Source: Metridium senile (Eukaryota > Cnidaria > Anthozoa > Actiniaria > Metridiidae). Taken from it: a stretch of 64,000 nucleotides of DNA. The translations under genes and the position numbers were made by a program. Numbering within the stretch: the first letter of the stretch is position 1; each line of letters starts with the position of its first letter. Of the stretch, positions 22,401 through 35,620 are shown piece after piece. Below the pieces are notes generated by a model, which was given only the letters and a program-made list of their open reading frames with translations, ran no database searches and had not been told where the DNA came from. The DNA lies in assembly GCA_949775045.1 (NCBI GenBank), contig OX459105.1:16815353-16879352 (forward strand). The letters run 5' to 3'.

Positions 22401-25400
22401 CCTTGAGCAAAATCGTGAACATATCTCATATTTACAAAAAGTTATTAAGAATTTTCTATTTTTTTTAGAAATCGTCAAATTTCTGATGTGCCAAAAACAC
22501 TCATTTGCATGTTGAAAGATATCATGCTCTTAATGCTTGCGATGGCTTTCTCAGTGTATGACGAGTAACCTTGAGCAAAATCGTGAACATATTTCATATT
22601 TACAAAAAGTTATTAAGAATTTTCTATTCTTATAGAAATCGTCAAATTTCTGTTATGCAAAAAACACTCATTTGCATGTTGAAAGATATCATGCTCTCAA
22701 TGCTTGCGATGGCTTTTTCAGTGTATGACGAGTAACCTTGAGCAAAATCATGAACATATCTCATATTTACAAAAAGTTATTAAGAATTTTCTATTCTTAT
22801 AGAAATCGTCAAATTTCTGATATGTAAAAAACACTCATTTGCATGTTGAAAGATATCATGCTCTCAATGCTTGCGATGGCTTTCTCAGTGTATGACGAGT
22901 AACCTTGAGCAAAATCGTGAACATATCTCATATTTACAAAAAGTTATTAAGAATTTTCTATTTTTTTTAGAAATCGTCAAATTTCTGATGTGCAAAAAAC
23001 ACTCATTTGCATGTTGAAAGATATCATGCTCTCAATGCTTGCGATGGCTTTCTCAGTGTATGACGAGTAACCTTGAGCAAAATCGTGAACATATCTCATA
23101 TTTACAAAAAGTTATTAAGAATTTTCTATTTTTTTTAGAAATCGTCAAATTTCTGATGTGCCAAAAACACTCATTTGCATGTTGAAAGATATCATGCTCT
23201 TAATGCTTGCGATGGCTTTCTCAGTGTATGACGAGTAACCTTGAGCAAAATCGTGAACATATTTCATATTTACAAAAAGTTATTAAGAATTTTCTATTCT
23301 TATAGAAATCGTCAAATTTCTGTTATGCAAAAAACACTCATTTGCATGTTGAAAGATATCATGCTCTCAATGCTTGCGATGGCTTTTTCAGTGTATGACG
23401 AGTAACCTTGAGCAAAATCATGAACATATCTCATATTTACAAAAAGTTATTAAGAATTTTCTATTCTTATAGAAATCGTCAAATTTCTGATATGTAAAAA
23501 ACACTCATTTGCATGTTGAAAGATATCATGCTCTCAATGCTTGCGATGGCTTTCTCAGTGTATGACGAGTAACCTTGAGCAAAATCGTGAACATATCTCA
23601 TATTTACAAAAAGTTATTAAGAATTTTCTATTTTTTTTAGAAATCGTCAAATTTCTGATGTGCAAAAAACACTCATTTGCATGTTGAAAGATATCATGCT
23701 CTTAATGCTTGCGATGGCTTTCTCAGTGTATGACGAGTAACCTTGAGCAAAATCGTGAACATATTTCATATTTACAAAAAGTTATTAAGAATTTTCTATT
23801 CTTATAGAAATCGTCAAATTTCTGTTATGCAAAAAACACTCATTTGCATGTTGAAAGATATCATGCTCTCAATGCTTGCGATGGCTTTCTCAGTGTATGA
23901 CGAGTAACCTTGAGCAAAATCATGAACATATCTCATATTTACAAAAAGTTATTAAGAATTTTCTATTCTTATAGAAATCGTCAAATTTCTGATATGTAAA
24001 AAACACTCATTTGCATGTTGAAAGATATCATGCTCTCAATGCTTGCGATGGCTTTCTCAGTGTATGACGAGTAACCTTGAGCAAAATCGTGAACATATCT
24101 CATATTTACAAAAAGTTATTAAGAATTTTCTATTTTTTTTAGAAATCGTCAAATTTCTGATGTGCAAAAAACACTCATTTGCATGTTGAAAGATATCATG
24201 CTCTTAATGCTTGCGATGGCTTTCTCAGTGTATAACGAGTAACCTTGAGCAAAATCGTGAACATATTTCATATTTACAAAAAGTTATTAAGAATTTTCTA
24301 TTCTTATAGAAATCGTCAAATTTCTGTTATGCAAAAAACACTCATTTGCATGTTGAAAGATATCATGCTCTCAATGCTTGCGATGGCTTTCTCAGTGTAT
24401 GACGAGTAACCTTGAGCAAAATCGTGAACATATCTCATATTTACAAAAAGTTATTAAGAATTTTCTATTCTTATAGAAATCGTCAAATTTCTGATATGTA
24501 AAAAACACTCATTTGCATGTTGAAAGATATCATGCTCTCAATGCTTGCGATGGCTTTCTCAGTGTATGACGAGTAACCTTGAGCAAAATCGTGAACATAT
24601 CTCATATTTACAAAAAGTTATTAAGAATTTTCTATTTTTTTTAGAAATCGTCAAATTTCTGATGTGCAAAAAACACTCATTTGCATGTTGAAAGATATCA
24701 TGCTCTCAATGCTTGCGATGGCTTTCTCAGTGTATGACGAGTAACCTTGAGCAAAATCGTGAACATATCTCATATTTACAAAAAGTTATTAAGAATTTTC
24801 TATTTTTTTTAGAAATCGTCAAATTTCTGATGTGCCAAAAACACTCATTTGCATGTTGAAAGATATCATGCTCTTAATGCTTGCGATGGCTTTCTCAGTG
24901 TATGACGAGTAACCTTGAGCAAAATCGTGAACATATTTCATATTTACAAAAAGTTATTAAGAATTTTCTATTCTTATAGAAATCGTCAAATTTCTGTTAT
25001 GCAAAAAACACTCATTTGCATGTTGAAAGATATCATGCTCTCAATGCTTGCGATGGCTTTTTCAGTGTATGACGAGTAACCTTGAGCAAAATCATGAACA
25101 TATCTCATATTTACAAAAAGTTATTAAGAATTTTCTATTCTTATAGAAATCGTCAAATTTCTGATATGTAAAAAACACTCATTTGCATGTTGAAAGATAT
25201 CATGCTCTCAATGCTTGCGATGGCTTTCTCAGTGTATGACGAGTAACCTTGAGCAAAATCGTGAACATATCTCATATTTACAAAAAGTTATTAAGAATTT
25301 TCTATTTTTTTTAGAAATCGTCAAATTTCTGATGTGCAAAAAACACTCATTTGCATGTTGAAAGATATCATGCTCTCAATGCTTGCGATGGCTTTCTCAG

Positions 25401-26347
25401 TGTATGACGAGTAACCTTGAGCAAAATCGTGAACATATCTCATATTTACAAAAAGTTATTAAGAATTTTCTATTTTTTTTAGAAATCGTCAAATTTCTGA
25501 TGTGCCAAAAACACTCATTTGCATGTTGAAAGATATCATGCTCTTAATGCTTGCGATGGCTTTCTCAGTGTATGACGAGTAACCTTGAGCAAAATCGTGA
25601 ACATATTTCATATTTACAAAAAGTTATTAAGAATTTTCTATTCTTATAGAAATCGTCAAATTTCTGTTATGCAAAAAACACTCATTTGCATGTTGAAAGA
25701 TATCATGCTCTCAATGCTTGCGATGGCTTTTTCAGTGTATGACGAGTAACCTTGAGCAAAATCATGAACATATCTCATATTTACAAAAAGTTATTAAGAA
25801 TTTTCTATTCTTATAGAAATCGTCAAATTTCTGATATGTAAAAAACACTCATTTGCATGTTGAAAGATATCATGCTCTCAATGCTTGCGATGGCTTTCTC
25901 AGTGTATGACGAGTAACCTTGAGCAAAATCGTGAACATATCTCATATTTACAAAAAGTTATTAAGAATTTTCTATTTTTTTTAGAAATCGTCAAATTTCT
26001 GATGTGCAAAAAACACTCATTTGCATGTTGAAAGATATCATGCTCTTAATGCTTGCGATGGCTTTCTCAGTGTATGACGAGTAACCTTGAGCAAAATCGT
26101 GAACATATTTCATATTTACAAAAAGTTATTAAGAATTTTCTATTCTTATAGAAATCGTCAAATTTCTGTTATGCAAAAAACACTCATTTGCATGTTGAAA
26201 GATATCATGCTCTCAATGCTTGCGATGGCTTTCTCAGTGTATGACGAGTAACCTTGAGCAAAATCGTGAACATATCTCATATTTACAAAAAGTTATTAAG
26301 AATTTTCTATTCTTATAGAAATCGTCAAATTTCTGATATGTAAAAAA
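16464..26347. repeat. 167-bp satellite array, about 59 monomers with higher-order structure
   Basis: Monomers of 167-168 bp (landmarks CACTCATTTGCATGTTGAAA, GATATCATGCTC, CTTGCGATGGCTTT, GACGAGTAACC, TTACAAAAAGTTATTAAGAA). Measured spacing between successive TTCTG marks at 16621, 16788, 16956 and 17123 is 167, 168 and 167. Variants follow a regular order: a TTATGC type, an ATATGT type, then one or two ATGTGC/ATGTGCC types with TTTTTTTAG, giving repeating blocks of 3 or 4 monomers. Confidence 0.97.
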
Positions 26348-28831
26348 GTGAGAGATTGTAGTTGTATCAAAAGATTACAAAGGCGTAAACAAATATAAGA
26401 TATAAGAATTAGAATCCAAATGTGAAGTTTTACTCAGTTACTTTCAGTTAATATTACGTTTGCTGCCCAACAAGGACAAATATTTCGTATGCGCAAACGT
26501 TTTCTTAACAACACACAGATGTACATTGCTGCTGCTGAAAAATAGAATTCCCCTAGACCACAGTCGAATTTTTCACAGTATTGCCTACAGGTTTGGTTGC
26601 GAAGCACTCTGCAAAGCGGCCACTGTAATAAATCAACCTTCCTTAGATGTCGGGGCGCCTTAACGGTCTTTGTTGTTCCAAGGAACTTACGGTGCCTTAA
26701 CTTGGTTGCATGGGAGGAAGCTACCAGGATCCAAAGCCTATATATGACGTCGCCACGTATTGATAGCCCCTATCTTTGGCCAAGTTCGGCTAACAACATA
26801 GTAACCAAACAAAATTTATACCCCGAAATTGGGAAGCTAACAGCCGTGTGGGAAATGATCTTATTAACGCATCAGTGCTCATGCGCATGCCCATTTACGT
26901 TAATATTCTTTTGTTTTTGACGCCACAAATCGTATTTCGTTCTAATTCAGTCTGCATTACCTAAACGTACAATATCCGTAAAGGCCCATAATTGTTTTCG
27001 ATAGTTATGTCAAATATTGTTGTATAAACATACCATTTACAAACAAGGCTATATTGCTTTAAAAGCAATGATGTTTCGGCCCTCTACAGCTGCCGTACAG
27101 TGCTGCCTCTATGTTAATGAAGCTATTTTGATAGTTTAAATGAATATCAAGATCACATGCTATCGCTATGAAAGGATGGTAACAGTTTATAAATACGTCT
27201 ATATCGCCAAATACACAACCAAAAGGATTTCCAAATGAGTAGGTCTGAAATGAATAGATAAATGTTGTTTAAGCTAGTGATTAATCTGTTTGCATACAAA
27301 AGATTTGCATACAAAAGAAAGTACTTGAAACTGACAAAACTTACCCTTTATAGCATGATGCCCCAGAAGTGCAACGAGGCAAGCCTCGTGCGAAGATTTA
27401 TTACGAAACCGAAGGCTCATACTCGTTGTGTAATTGGCTAATGCTGCTCACGAGGAATCTGATTCGCTGAACTATAAGATAATTGACAGAAGAGGCGGAA
27501 AATTATGGGTCCGCAAACTGATTTTAGTACCGTTTCGGCCTGAGGGCCGAAAAAAAACAACATCGGATTAGGTCGACATACGCGTACGTACAACGAATTT
27601 CAAAGACCCTAAAATGCTTTTAACGAAACCCTTGAGACGCTGATAATTTGAAGCCGTGATAACAGAATGATTGAGACGGACTAATTGAATGATAACAGTA
27701 ATTCATTAAACGTATACTTAACTATTTGAAATGGTTGGTACACATACTTTAAGTACTTTAAGTTGTCTTCTTCAGGATGACTTATACAAACTTTCCGATC
27801 AATAGATTAAATTCCCTTTGTATATTAATTCAAAGCGTACGGTTAATTGAGCGTAAATTCACTTCTGAGAAAGTTTAGACAAAAATAGCGTTATTGACAC
27901 AATCGGATTATCAGAGATTATAACACATTATTATGCGCCGACCGATGACATACAAAGTAAATGGAAATCAAGTTTTTGTAAGTTTCCCGCACATAAACGA
28001 TCATAACAAGAAAAGTCTCCAAAACTCGAGAGCTGCAACAATAAATAATTGTTTCAGTAATCGAATACGCCCTCGCATGTGTTCAAAATGGTGACGTGAG
28101 AGCAACGTCAGTGACAAGTGATGTCAATCTATAAAAAAACATCAAACGTTTTTTCGTTATACTTATTATACTCGTTAACAATTTCACCATTTAATACTTT
28201 GAATTGATATTTTCAATGTGGACGGAGTTTGAAAGATTATGCCAAGTTTGGTTAGATTTGAAATAAGAACATGTTTGAGGACTCTTTTTAAGCCAATTAT
28301 ATGAGAAAAAGACTTGAGCTGCACATTATTGAGTATTGAGAATTTATACAGTTTGAAAAAAGATCTGCTGCTTAAAAATGAGATTTTCTAAAATATTCCC
28401 CGAAACATAAAAACATTTTTTTCTAGGTCGAAGCACTATAAATCAATATTTCGATAAAACAGTGAAATGATAAATTAAATACGTTGTTACAATTTTACCC
28501 AATTTATAAGCATTGTTAAATGATACCAATAAATTAATATTTAAATAGTACAATCTTCAGCAAGTTTGCAATTAGAAATGAGCTTTATGTTAACATACTA
28601 TGATATTCGATGACCACCACTCTAATCAGATCGAGTCCTGGTACATACGTGAGGAAAAAAACTATAAATAAGAGTTAACATAAAAAAATGTAATATACAT
28701 CATTTGAGGTCGAATAGGCTTAGTTTTGGGTACAAAAAAAAAAGAAAAAAACATATGAACACCCCTGGACTTTCGTGATATGAACCTAATTAATAGCGTG
28801 TTGGAAACTAAAGACGCAGGGCTTTAATATA
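26348..28831. other. Unique interior of the 23-kb element, no gene recognised
   Basis: Frames of 60-107 codons near 26460-26920 have no recognisable motif. No repeat with clear ends seen. This is the first quarter of the element's non-satellite interior. Confidence 0.45.
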
Positions 28832-29119
28832 CATCTATTTCAAAAATCGTTGTCGCATCCGGAGCTACAGACCACACTCTAAAGCCTGCAAAGGATGTCG
28901 GCTATATGGACTTAATTTGTGATTCATTGCATTTTTTTAAAAGAAATATTTATATTCATATCTACCACAACAACTTGTTATGGTCATATAACACGAACAC
29001 GTACAATCAAAATATGCTATGAATAAATCGAAAGAAAGAGAAGAAATACCGACATCCTTTGCAGACTTTAGAGTGTGGACTGTGGCTTTGTTTGCGAAAA
29101 ATGATTTTTTAAATAGGTG
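28832..29119. mobile_element. 288-bp TA-flanked MITE
   Basis: Left arm CATCTATTTC ... CACACTCTAAAGCCTGCAAA GGATGTCGG, right arm its inverted copy ending AAATAGGTG. TA lies on each side (28830-28831, 29120-29121). Arms of about 80 bp. Likely Tc1/mariner-derived and related in its ends to the element at 8441-8857. Confidence 0.7.
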
Positions 29120-29841
29120 TATATGGAACATAACATGTTAACTTTGTACCCTTGATTTAACCATGATTTTGGGCAAACATATTGTGCTCTATGGTACTTT
29201 GATATTATTAAAACAATGAACATGTAAATTAGATACAACCACTAGTGACTTAATTGTATCTGAAATGTAAATTAAGCCAACATTAAAAGTGTAAAATATA
29301 TCAAGTTAACTCAAATTTAATTCACAATTATGGTTCACGCTACCGATAACATTAATTACTCATTCCAAATTTGAAACGTAAGGCGCACTTAATTCAGGAA
29401 AATCTATAGTGGCTAGCAGTTCATCTGATATTTCATCAAATATAGGATCACAAATTTCCTCGGACGATTTTTCTGTGTTTTCTACCAATACAAAGAATCA
29501 TATCAAGGATGCTGCTAAAACATTTCTTACAAATTGTACCTGTTCTTTACTTTGCATGGAAAGAGTTCGAAAATGTATCTGTTCTGCTCCTTTGCCAGTC
29601 CTCAAAAATCTTAACAGCCCTTAGGTTTGTTTTAGGGGTTTTAAGATACAGTACTTTTCACTAAACTGCAAGCACTCTTGTTCCTCACTCATCGGCTACC
29701 GGAATCTGCTCCATTACATTCAGCCATCTTGCACAAAAGTCAAAAGCGAATTGAACACTCCAAGCATTCGAAGCTCAAAATTTTCATAAGCTTACAGTGA
29801 AAACAGAACAAAGCGTGCAGAAATTAGATAGCATTGTTCTA
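29120..29841. other. Interior of the 23-kb element, no supported gene
   Basis: A 71-codon frame at 29409 (MASSSSDISSNIGSQISSDD) is Ser-rich at its start and could be a remnant of a first exon, but nothing supports a product. Confidence 0.3.
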
Positions 29842-30547
29842 CAGTAAACACCCGCAAGTAAGAACCTACATTTTTTGGAGTTAGCCTAAACAGATTCTTG
29901 TTTAAATTGTAGTTATAACAATTTTAGGCTATTTAGGTTCTTTTAAGAAAAAAAAAATAGGTTCTTATTTTTGTGTAAAAACAAATAAAATCCAGCTGCA
30001 AGATAAAATGGTAATCAGCCTATTTTTCAATCAAACTCAACCCTTCCCCCCCCCCCCGAAAAATCGAAAAAGTTAATTACTCCCGCCCTCACAAATGAAA
30101 AACATTACTCCTTGCCCCCGTACCATAACAGAAAAAAATAGACTGCACTCCCCTCCCCCCCCCCCCCCCCCCCACACACACACACTTCGTTCAAATTGAG
30201 AAGACTGCTGAATACTTACGAGAAAAGGGTTTTATCAAGATATCGATCGCCAGAGAATCTAACCAACATTGACGAGGACCTCTTCGTCAGCAACAAATAA
30301 GACTCCAAAGTTCTCTTCAGCATACCCAGGTTCAACGTCAGAATCAGTTTCAAATTAAAGTTAGGTGTTACCCCCCTCTTTCAAGACATAAGTTTAGATT
30401 ATGCCGCCCCCTCTGGATTCTCAACCCACCCCTCCTGATAATTATTACGCAGTCCCTAAATAGGTTCTTGATTATAGTGGGTATAAATGACAAATTTGAG
30501 GCTAACAGGTTCTTAATTTTCAGGTTCTTACTTGCGGGTGTTTACTA
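29842..30547. mobile_element. 706-bp TA-flanked element (CAGTAAACACCCGCAAGTAA ends)
   Basis: CAGTAAACACCCGCAAGTAA at the left is inverted at the right (TTACTTGCGGGTGTTTACTA). TA is present on both sides (29840-29841, 30548-30549). CAGT ends with TA duplication fit Tc1/mariner. The interior contains poly-C tracts at about 30046-30057 and 30155-30173 and no transposase. Confidence 0.7.
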
Positions 30548-31689
30548 TACTCTATTCAATGAGTAATTGAATCATCCACATATACATTTCAATGCATATA
30601 CATTTTCTTTGTTACCGCGATAACAGATTAGATCATTGTATTCACATTGTATTAACCTCACTGGCATAACAAAGGATTTGTGGATTTCACAAGTAATTGA
30701 TATACAACATTCGCGTCCGTGTAGTATTGGCTACATACAATCAAGCGCCTTGTATATGCGGATACATTAACGAGGCCGCTCATGTTTTAAACATTACATA
30801 CATTTTCATCTCTCAGGGTTAATTTTTTGAGCGTTTCAAAATGCGATGACTTCTAACGTATTGATCCAATCTATGTCATACCTTCATACTTTCTATGTTG
30901 TTATTTTACCTCAAGCACTGAAGATACAAGCTGTCAGTTGAGTCTTAGTGCGCATGCGCAGAAGTTAGAAAAAAAAGTCCTGGGAGGTTCGTACGTGAGA
31001 AATTTCGGCTGATTTTATAGCAATGCTTTTGGTTTTTCTAACCTTGATTTCTTGGTTTTGATTTTGTGATTATTGAATTTTCACGTGAAAATTTCTGAGC
31101 CTCCTTCACAATACTCTAGTTCAGTCAGAATGACTAGTATAGAGTACTAATGTACATGGTTCGATAGAACAATCTCTCTTCTTCAATGTGATACTAAATT
31201 TAGAGTTAAGTGTATAACGAAAAGTCACTGACACGACCAACTAATCATGCAAATTGTTTTTGATCAAGTTTTTTTTAAAAAACATTAGCTCCTCATATAT
31301 AGCTTCAAACATCACCAAACTACCTATACGTATTATGCTCCTTGGAAAGCATTGTTGTTGAACATTTTAGCTAGGAACAAGTAAATATTATGGGATATAT
31401 GCACGTTTGAATTTCGCGATTTTATAAAAAAACAACAACATAAGTGCTAGATTTCTTTCCCACCGAACATTCTGGTGATTCTTGGTGTGTTTAACATAAT
31501 CACTACTCAAAATAAATTTCAATAATTGACCCATGTTTGGAAAAAGATTGTCAATTTCTATCTTGCCATGCCAAAAGATGTTCATTAGAGTAAATAGGAG
31601 TGGCATTATAAGCAATTGAATTTTTTCGGACAAAAAGACTGGGAACGAGTAAATTGAAACCCTTATAACTTCGCTTATATTTAATTAAA
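30548..31689. other. Interior of the 23-kb element, degraded hairpin relative only
   Basis: Holds a decayed copy of the 11930-12069 hairpin at about 30700-30795. No gene supported. Confidence 0.4.
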
Positions 31690-32600
31690 CGTTAACACGC
31701 ATACATTATTGGAAAGCCTTTGACTAGGAAATTACAACCAATGGTTAAACATTCAAAAATAATGTATTGCCCATGCGCAGTAATTTTTTACTTTCTCAAA
31801 TTAAAAAATTCATACCTTCTGCCCATACACATCCACGGAGTTAATTTTTGTTTCAAATTCAAGCGTATTGTTATGCTTGTTAGGATAATGTATCTCCTAA
31901 TTGGTGGAGCCTTTAAAGAGTCTTTAAATTCTAACTCTAGTTTGACAAAAAAAAATTATGCGCATGCGTAGATGATCAAAAAAATAAACTAATATTGTTT
32001 GCCTAGTCCAGTAAATTACCATACGCTAACAATAAATTAAAATTATTTTAATGCGCGTGCGCAGTGATTTTCTGATTTCTTGCTAACCCTAACCCCTATT
32101 TCCTGCGCATGCTCACTTACAGATTTCAAATGTTTTTCAACTGAAAGACATTAGTCATGCTGTTAATGCCAATGAAATCATCTTCATAAAACTTCTAGGA
32201 AGTCCCTCAAATTGAAACCCTAGTTTGAAAATTTAAATTTCTGTGCATGCGCAGTTATACAAAAACAATTACTGTAGAAATATTTATATGGTGTAGTACA
32301 TTAACATCAGCTATCAAGCAGCTCAATATATTTAATTGCGTATGCGCAATGAATTATAATTTTGATGCTAACCCTAACCCCTATCTCCTGCGCATGCGCA
32401 CTAATTGAGTTAGAATTTCGTTCAAATTGAACAGTACTGTTATGCATTTTATGTCAATGCAATGCCTTTTTACTGAAACGTGTAGGAAGTCGATAAACTA
32501 TATAACTCTCTTTTGAATTGTCTAACTGCTCTAAAACTGTACGTAGAACGCGCATTGGTAATGCATTAAAATTGTTTAGTAGTATATGCACCAAGTATCA
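31690..32600. repeat. Diverged tandem repeat, about 300-bp unit with TGCGCATGCGCA motifs
   Basis: Units share TGCTAACCCTAACCCCTATT followed by CTGCGCATGC and, later, AAACTTCTAGGAAGTC or its variant; two clear copies start near 32085 and 32372. An earlier more diverged unit is near 31700-31970. The AACCCTAACCCC pieces are not telomeric. Confidence 0.6.
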
Positions 32601-33224
32601 ACTTAATCGCACTAATATATAACAGGAATTATAAAAAAAATAAAATTTACACTCCCCTCCAGGTATTTAAGGTTATCCTCACTTTTTTCATATAAGAAAG
32701 TGTTAAGGTGCATCAGTGAACATAGTACTTGTTTTTTAGGTTTAATCTAGCTATTTTAGACCTAAAGTAGTAATATAATGTATTACAGTTTAGTTTTTTT
32801 CTAAACTTTAAGACTTAATGGTATTTTACACGCTTAACTCGCCATTCTAGACATAGAAAAGTTAAATATTAGAAAGGTTCGAACGTGAGGCAAGGTTCGT
32901 ACATGATTTCGTAACTGAGTGGAAGGTTCGTGTACATGTTCAACACCGTGTCAACCCACTGATATGAAAATCATGCAAACTTTTAAAAGGCGCTGTTACA
33001 CTGAGCACTTTTCTCAGCAACTTGTCTCGCAATGCTTGAAAATGTTGCGTTGCAAGTTGCCGAGGTGAAGTGATACACCGCAAAGCGATCTCGGCAACTT
33101 GCAATGATTTTTCACAATTCATGGTGCTCTGGAGGACAAGGGAAGAGAATTGCAAATATGCGCATGCGTCCTAACTATTCATTAAAGGTGTAGCCTGCGT
33201 TGCATCCGGATTTTTTCTCCGTAA
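32601..33224. other. Interior of the 23-kb element, no supported gene
   Basis: Contains an imperfect inverted pair GCAACTTG ... CAAGTTGC at about 33017-33103, perhaps a small MITE. Nothing else recognised. Confidence 0.35.
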
Positions 33225-33418
33225 AGTCCGTCTGTGCATCAGAGAAAGATTTCATGTTCTGGGCCCCCCTCATAAGGTTTTAGGTCTTATTGGTGATTGG
33301 CAAACAATAATATTAATAGCCAATCAGCGGACTTGTTAGAATAAGCCAATCAGAGCGCGTACTCAAATCCAGGTACGCTGCGAACAATAAATCTTTCTCT
33401 GATTCGCAGACGGGACGT
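33225..33418. mobile_element. MITE with TCCGTCTG ... CAGAGAAAGATTT inverted ends
   Basis: GTCCGTCTGTGCATCAGAGA AAGATTT at the left is repeated inverted at the right (AAATCTTTCTCTGATTCGCA GACGG). About 190 bp; duplication not resolved. Confidence 0.6.
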
Positions 33419-33480
33419 GTGCTCTCATTCATTCATGTTTCCATCCCCTCGAAAGTTATGAAAATGGTATATTGTAATTT

Positions 33481-34780
33481 AATTTAATTTAATTACAGTT
33501 CGTTGCATTACAAAAATTACAACAGGATGGAGCAGGGAGAAACTTAATTCTCATTCTAAGGATGCCATCCAAAATAAGTAAATAAATAAATAAATGTTCA
33601 TAAATTAAATTACAAAGTACAAATACATATATAAAGAACTGATACAATTCTGAATATATAGGGTACACAAAAGCTGTTCTAAAAATATTAGTGAGGAATA
33701 TAGTACATAAATTATGATCGTAAGTGGTTAAGTAAAGAGGTCTTGAAAGAGGAAAACTAACAGATTGCATTATGTCACCAGGTATTTCATTCCAGTCCTT
33801 AGAGTAACGGTGAAAAAACGAGTATTTGAGGTAATTTATGTGGAATACTTTCCGTCTAATTTTAAAACTATGGTTGCCTCTTGTACGTGTTGTACCTAAG
33901 ATAGCATAATACTGATTACTGTTAACACTATAATAGCCAAAAATTATTTTATACATAAAAAGTATGCTAAGGTATTTTCTTCAAAGCTCAAGAGTGTCCC
34001 ATTTAAGTTCTATAAGTCTTTCATTGTATTCCTTTTCTGGTTCGCATAATAATCTGGATGCTCTTCTCTGGATGGCTTCTATTGATTTTATGTGCTTTAC
34101 AAGATAAGGGTTCTACACCGGGCATGCATATTCCAGTATGGGTCTTACCAGTGCCTTAAAGGCTATACTAATGCCGGTACGTCTTATTAGAATATCCAAA
34201 TATCCGCCTAATCAACCCTAAAACTTTATTGGCTTTGACACAGATTGATTTGACGTGATAGTCCCATGACAGTGGAAACTGTAGCCAAACTCCTAGATGA
34301 TTATGTTGATCCAATGATGGTAGCACACTATTGTTAAGTGTGTAGGGAGATTCAATTGGTTGTTTTTTTACGAGTTACGTGGAGCACTTTACACTTTTCG
34401 GTCTTTAAAGTAACCAGCCAGCTTTTGCACCATTCAGAGGCAGAGTCTAAGTCGTCTTGGAGTTGTTCGCAATCAGAGATATTTTCAATATGATGGTGTA
34501 GCACGGTATCGTCGGCAAATAAGTCGGAATTGCAGGTCAAAAGCACCAGGGAGATCGTTAATGTATATTAGGAACAACAACGGGCCTAAGATACTACCCT
34601 GGGGAACTCCCGAGGTAACGCCCAGCCAATCCGATGATTGACCTTCAATTATACTATACGCTGTTTCCTCGAGCTAACGAAATCTTTGAGCCAATATAGA
34701 ATCTGACCTTGGATGCCATAACATTGAAGCTTGTAAAGTAGGTGAGCATGAGACATTTTATCGAACGAGAGGAGCGCATT
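33481..34780 (-). pseudogene. Non-LTR retrotransposon (CR1/L2-like) reverse transcriptase, 5'-truncated and frameshifted
   Basis: On the minus strand the RT domain reads in pieces: DKMSHAHLLYKLQCYGIQGQ, then [20 protein letters not shown] with INDLPG, then in another frame [15 protein letters not shown] with the FADD catalytic motif and KTEKCKVLHVTRKK, and finally RGNHSFKIRRKVFH ... RYSKDWNEIPGDI near the C-terminus. These are the standard parts of a LINE ORF2 of the CR1/Jockey group. At least two frame changes make it inactive. The 3' end at 33481 shows the short tandem tail TTAAATTAAATTAAAT (complement). It is a passenger inside the 23-kb element. Confidence 0.85.
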
Positions 34781-35054
34781 TTGGGGGTAGAGGATTGCTT
34801 CTCCTTGTTTGTATCCTCTGGTTATGGCACTGGCTTTGACTATTGTTTTCCTGCCCTCACATGAAATTCATCCAACTAGCCACGCCATCATCACAAAAAC
34901 CGATAGTGCCATCTCATAATTGTGTTTAGCTTATAATATATAGTTACAATGCATACTTAAAAGGTTAATAATGAAAAAAATGAATGTCTAAAATAAGGGT
35001 GTTTTTTTTTTCAAAAAAGCGCGTAACTCAAAAAAGTGTTTGTTTACCTTTTAA

Positions 35055-35616
35055 GGAGGCTCGAAATGGTTTCTGTATATATCAATATACCTACTTTATA
35101 TTGCATATTATGCAGCATTATTGTGAAACTATACAGTTAACCGATATATCATTTTAAAGCTTATGGATCTAGAAAATCAATTTGTTTTAAATTATTGCGT
35201 TTGACGTTGTCATGACAACAGCAGGCTGCTGTAAAAAAGACCTTTAATTCTTTTATTAAAGCTGATATCTCCAAATCCTTTTGGTGAAAGTTTTTTTAAA
35301 CTTGTACATGTCTAGTTCCCTACATGTTCTTGCAACTGAGGAAAAATAAAAAAAATCTGTAATGCGAAACCTTTAAAATATTTAAAAAATGATTTTTTCT
35401 AGATATAAATGGTTTTTCATTACAGATTTTTCTTAAAAAAGACCTACTAAATCTAAACATTAATTGGAACAAAATGCCAAAAAATAAAAAAAATTTACCA
35501 TTTAATTGTGTTGTTATTAATAGAAATACATTTTGTACGCGTCAGAGGGGTCTTGTAAAATTGGCGATATTGCGCGCGCGCGCGCGCGCTCGGTCAAAAA
35601 ACCATTTCGAGCCTCC
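35055..35616. mobile_element. 562-bp TTAA-flanked MITE with (GC)n tract
   Basis: GGAGGCTCGAAATGGTTT at 35055 is inverted at 35599-35616, with TTAA directly outside each end (35051-35054, 35617-35620). TTAA duplications and GG ends fit Kolobok- or piggyBac-type elements. A GCGCGCGCGCGCGCGCGC run lies at about 35571-35589 near the right end. Confidence 0.75.
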
Positions 35617-35620
35617 TTAA

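Noticed and set aside
16464..26347. CRISPR-like regular repeats
   Set aside because: The whole 167-bp unit is repeated with no unique spacers, in a eukaryotic transposon setting.
26460..26920. Two overlapping frames of 67 and 107 codons in the giant element
   Set aside because: No recognisable motif, no splice or start support; not taken as the missing transposase.
32085..32400. Telomere-like AACCCTAACCCC
   Set aside because: Only one and a half units at each place, as part of a roughly 300-bp diverged tandem repeat.
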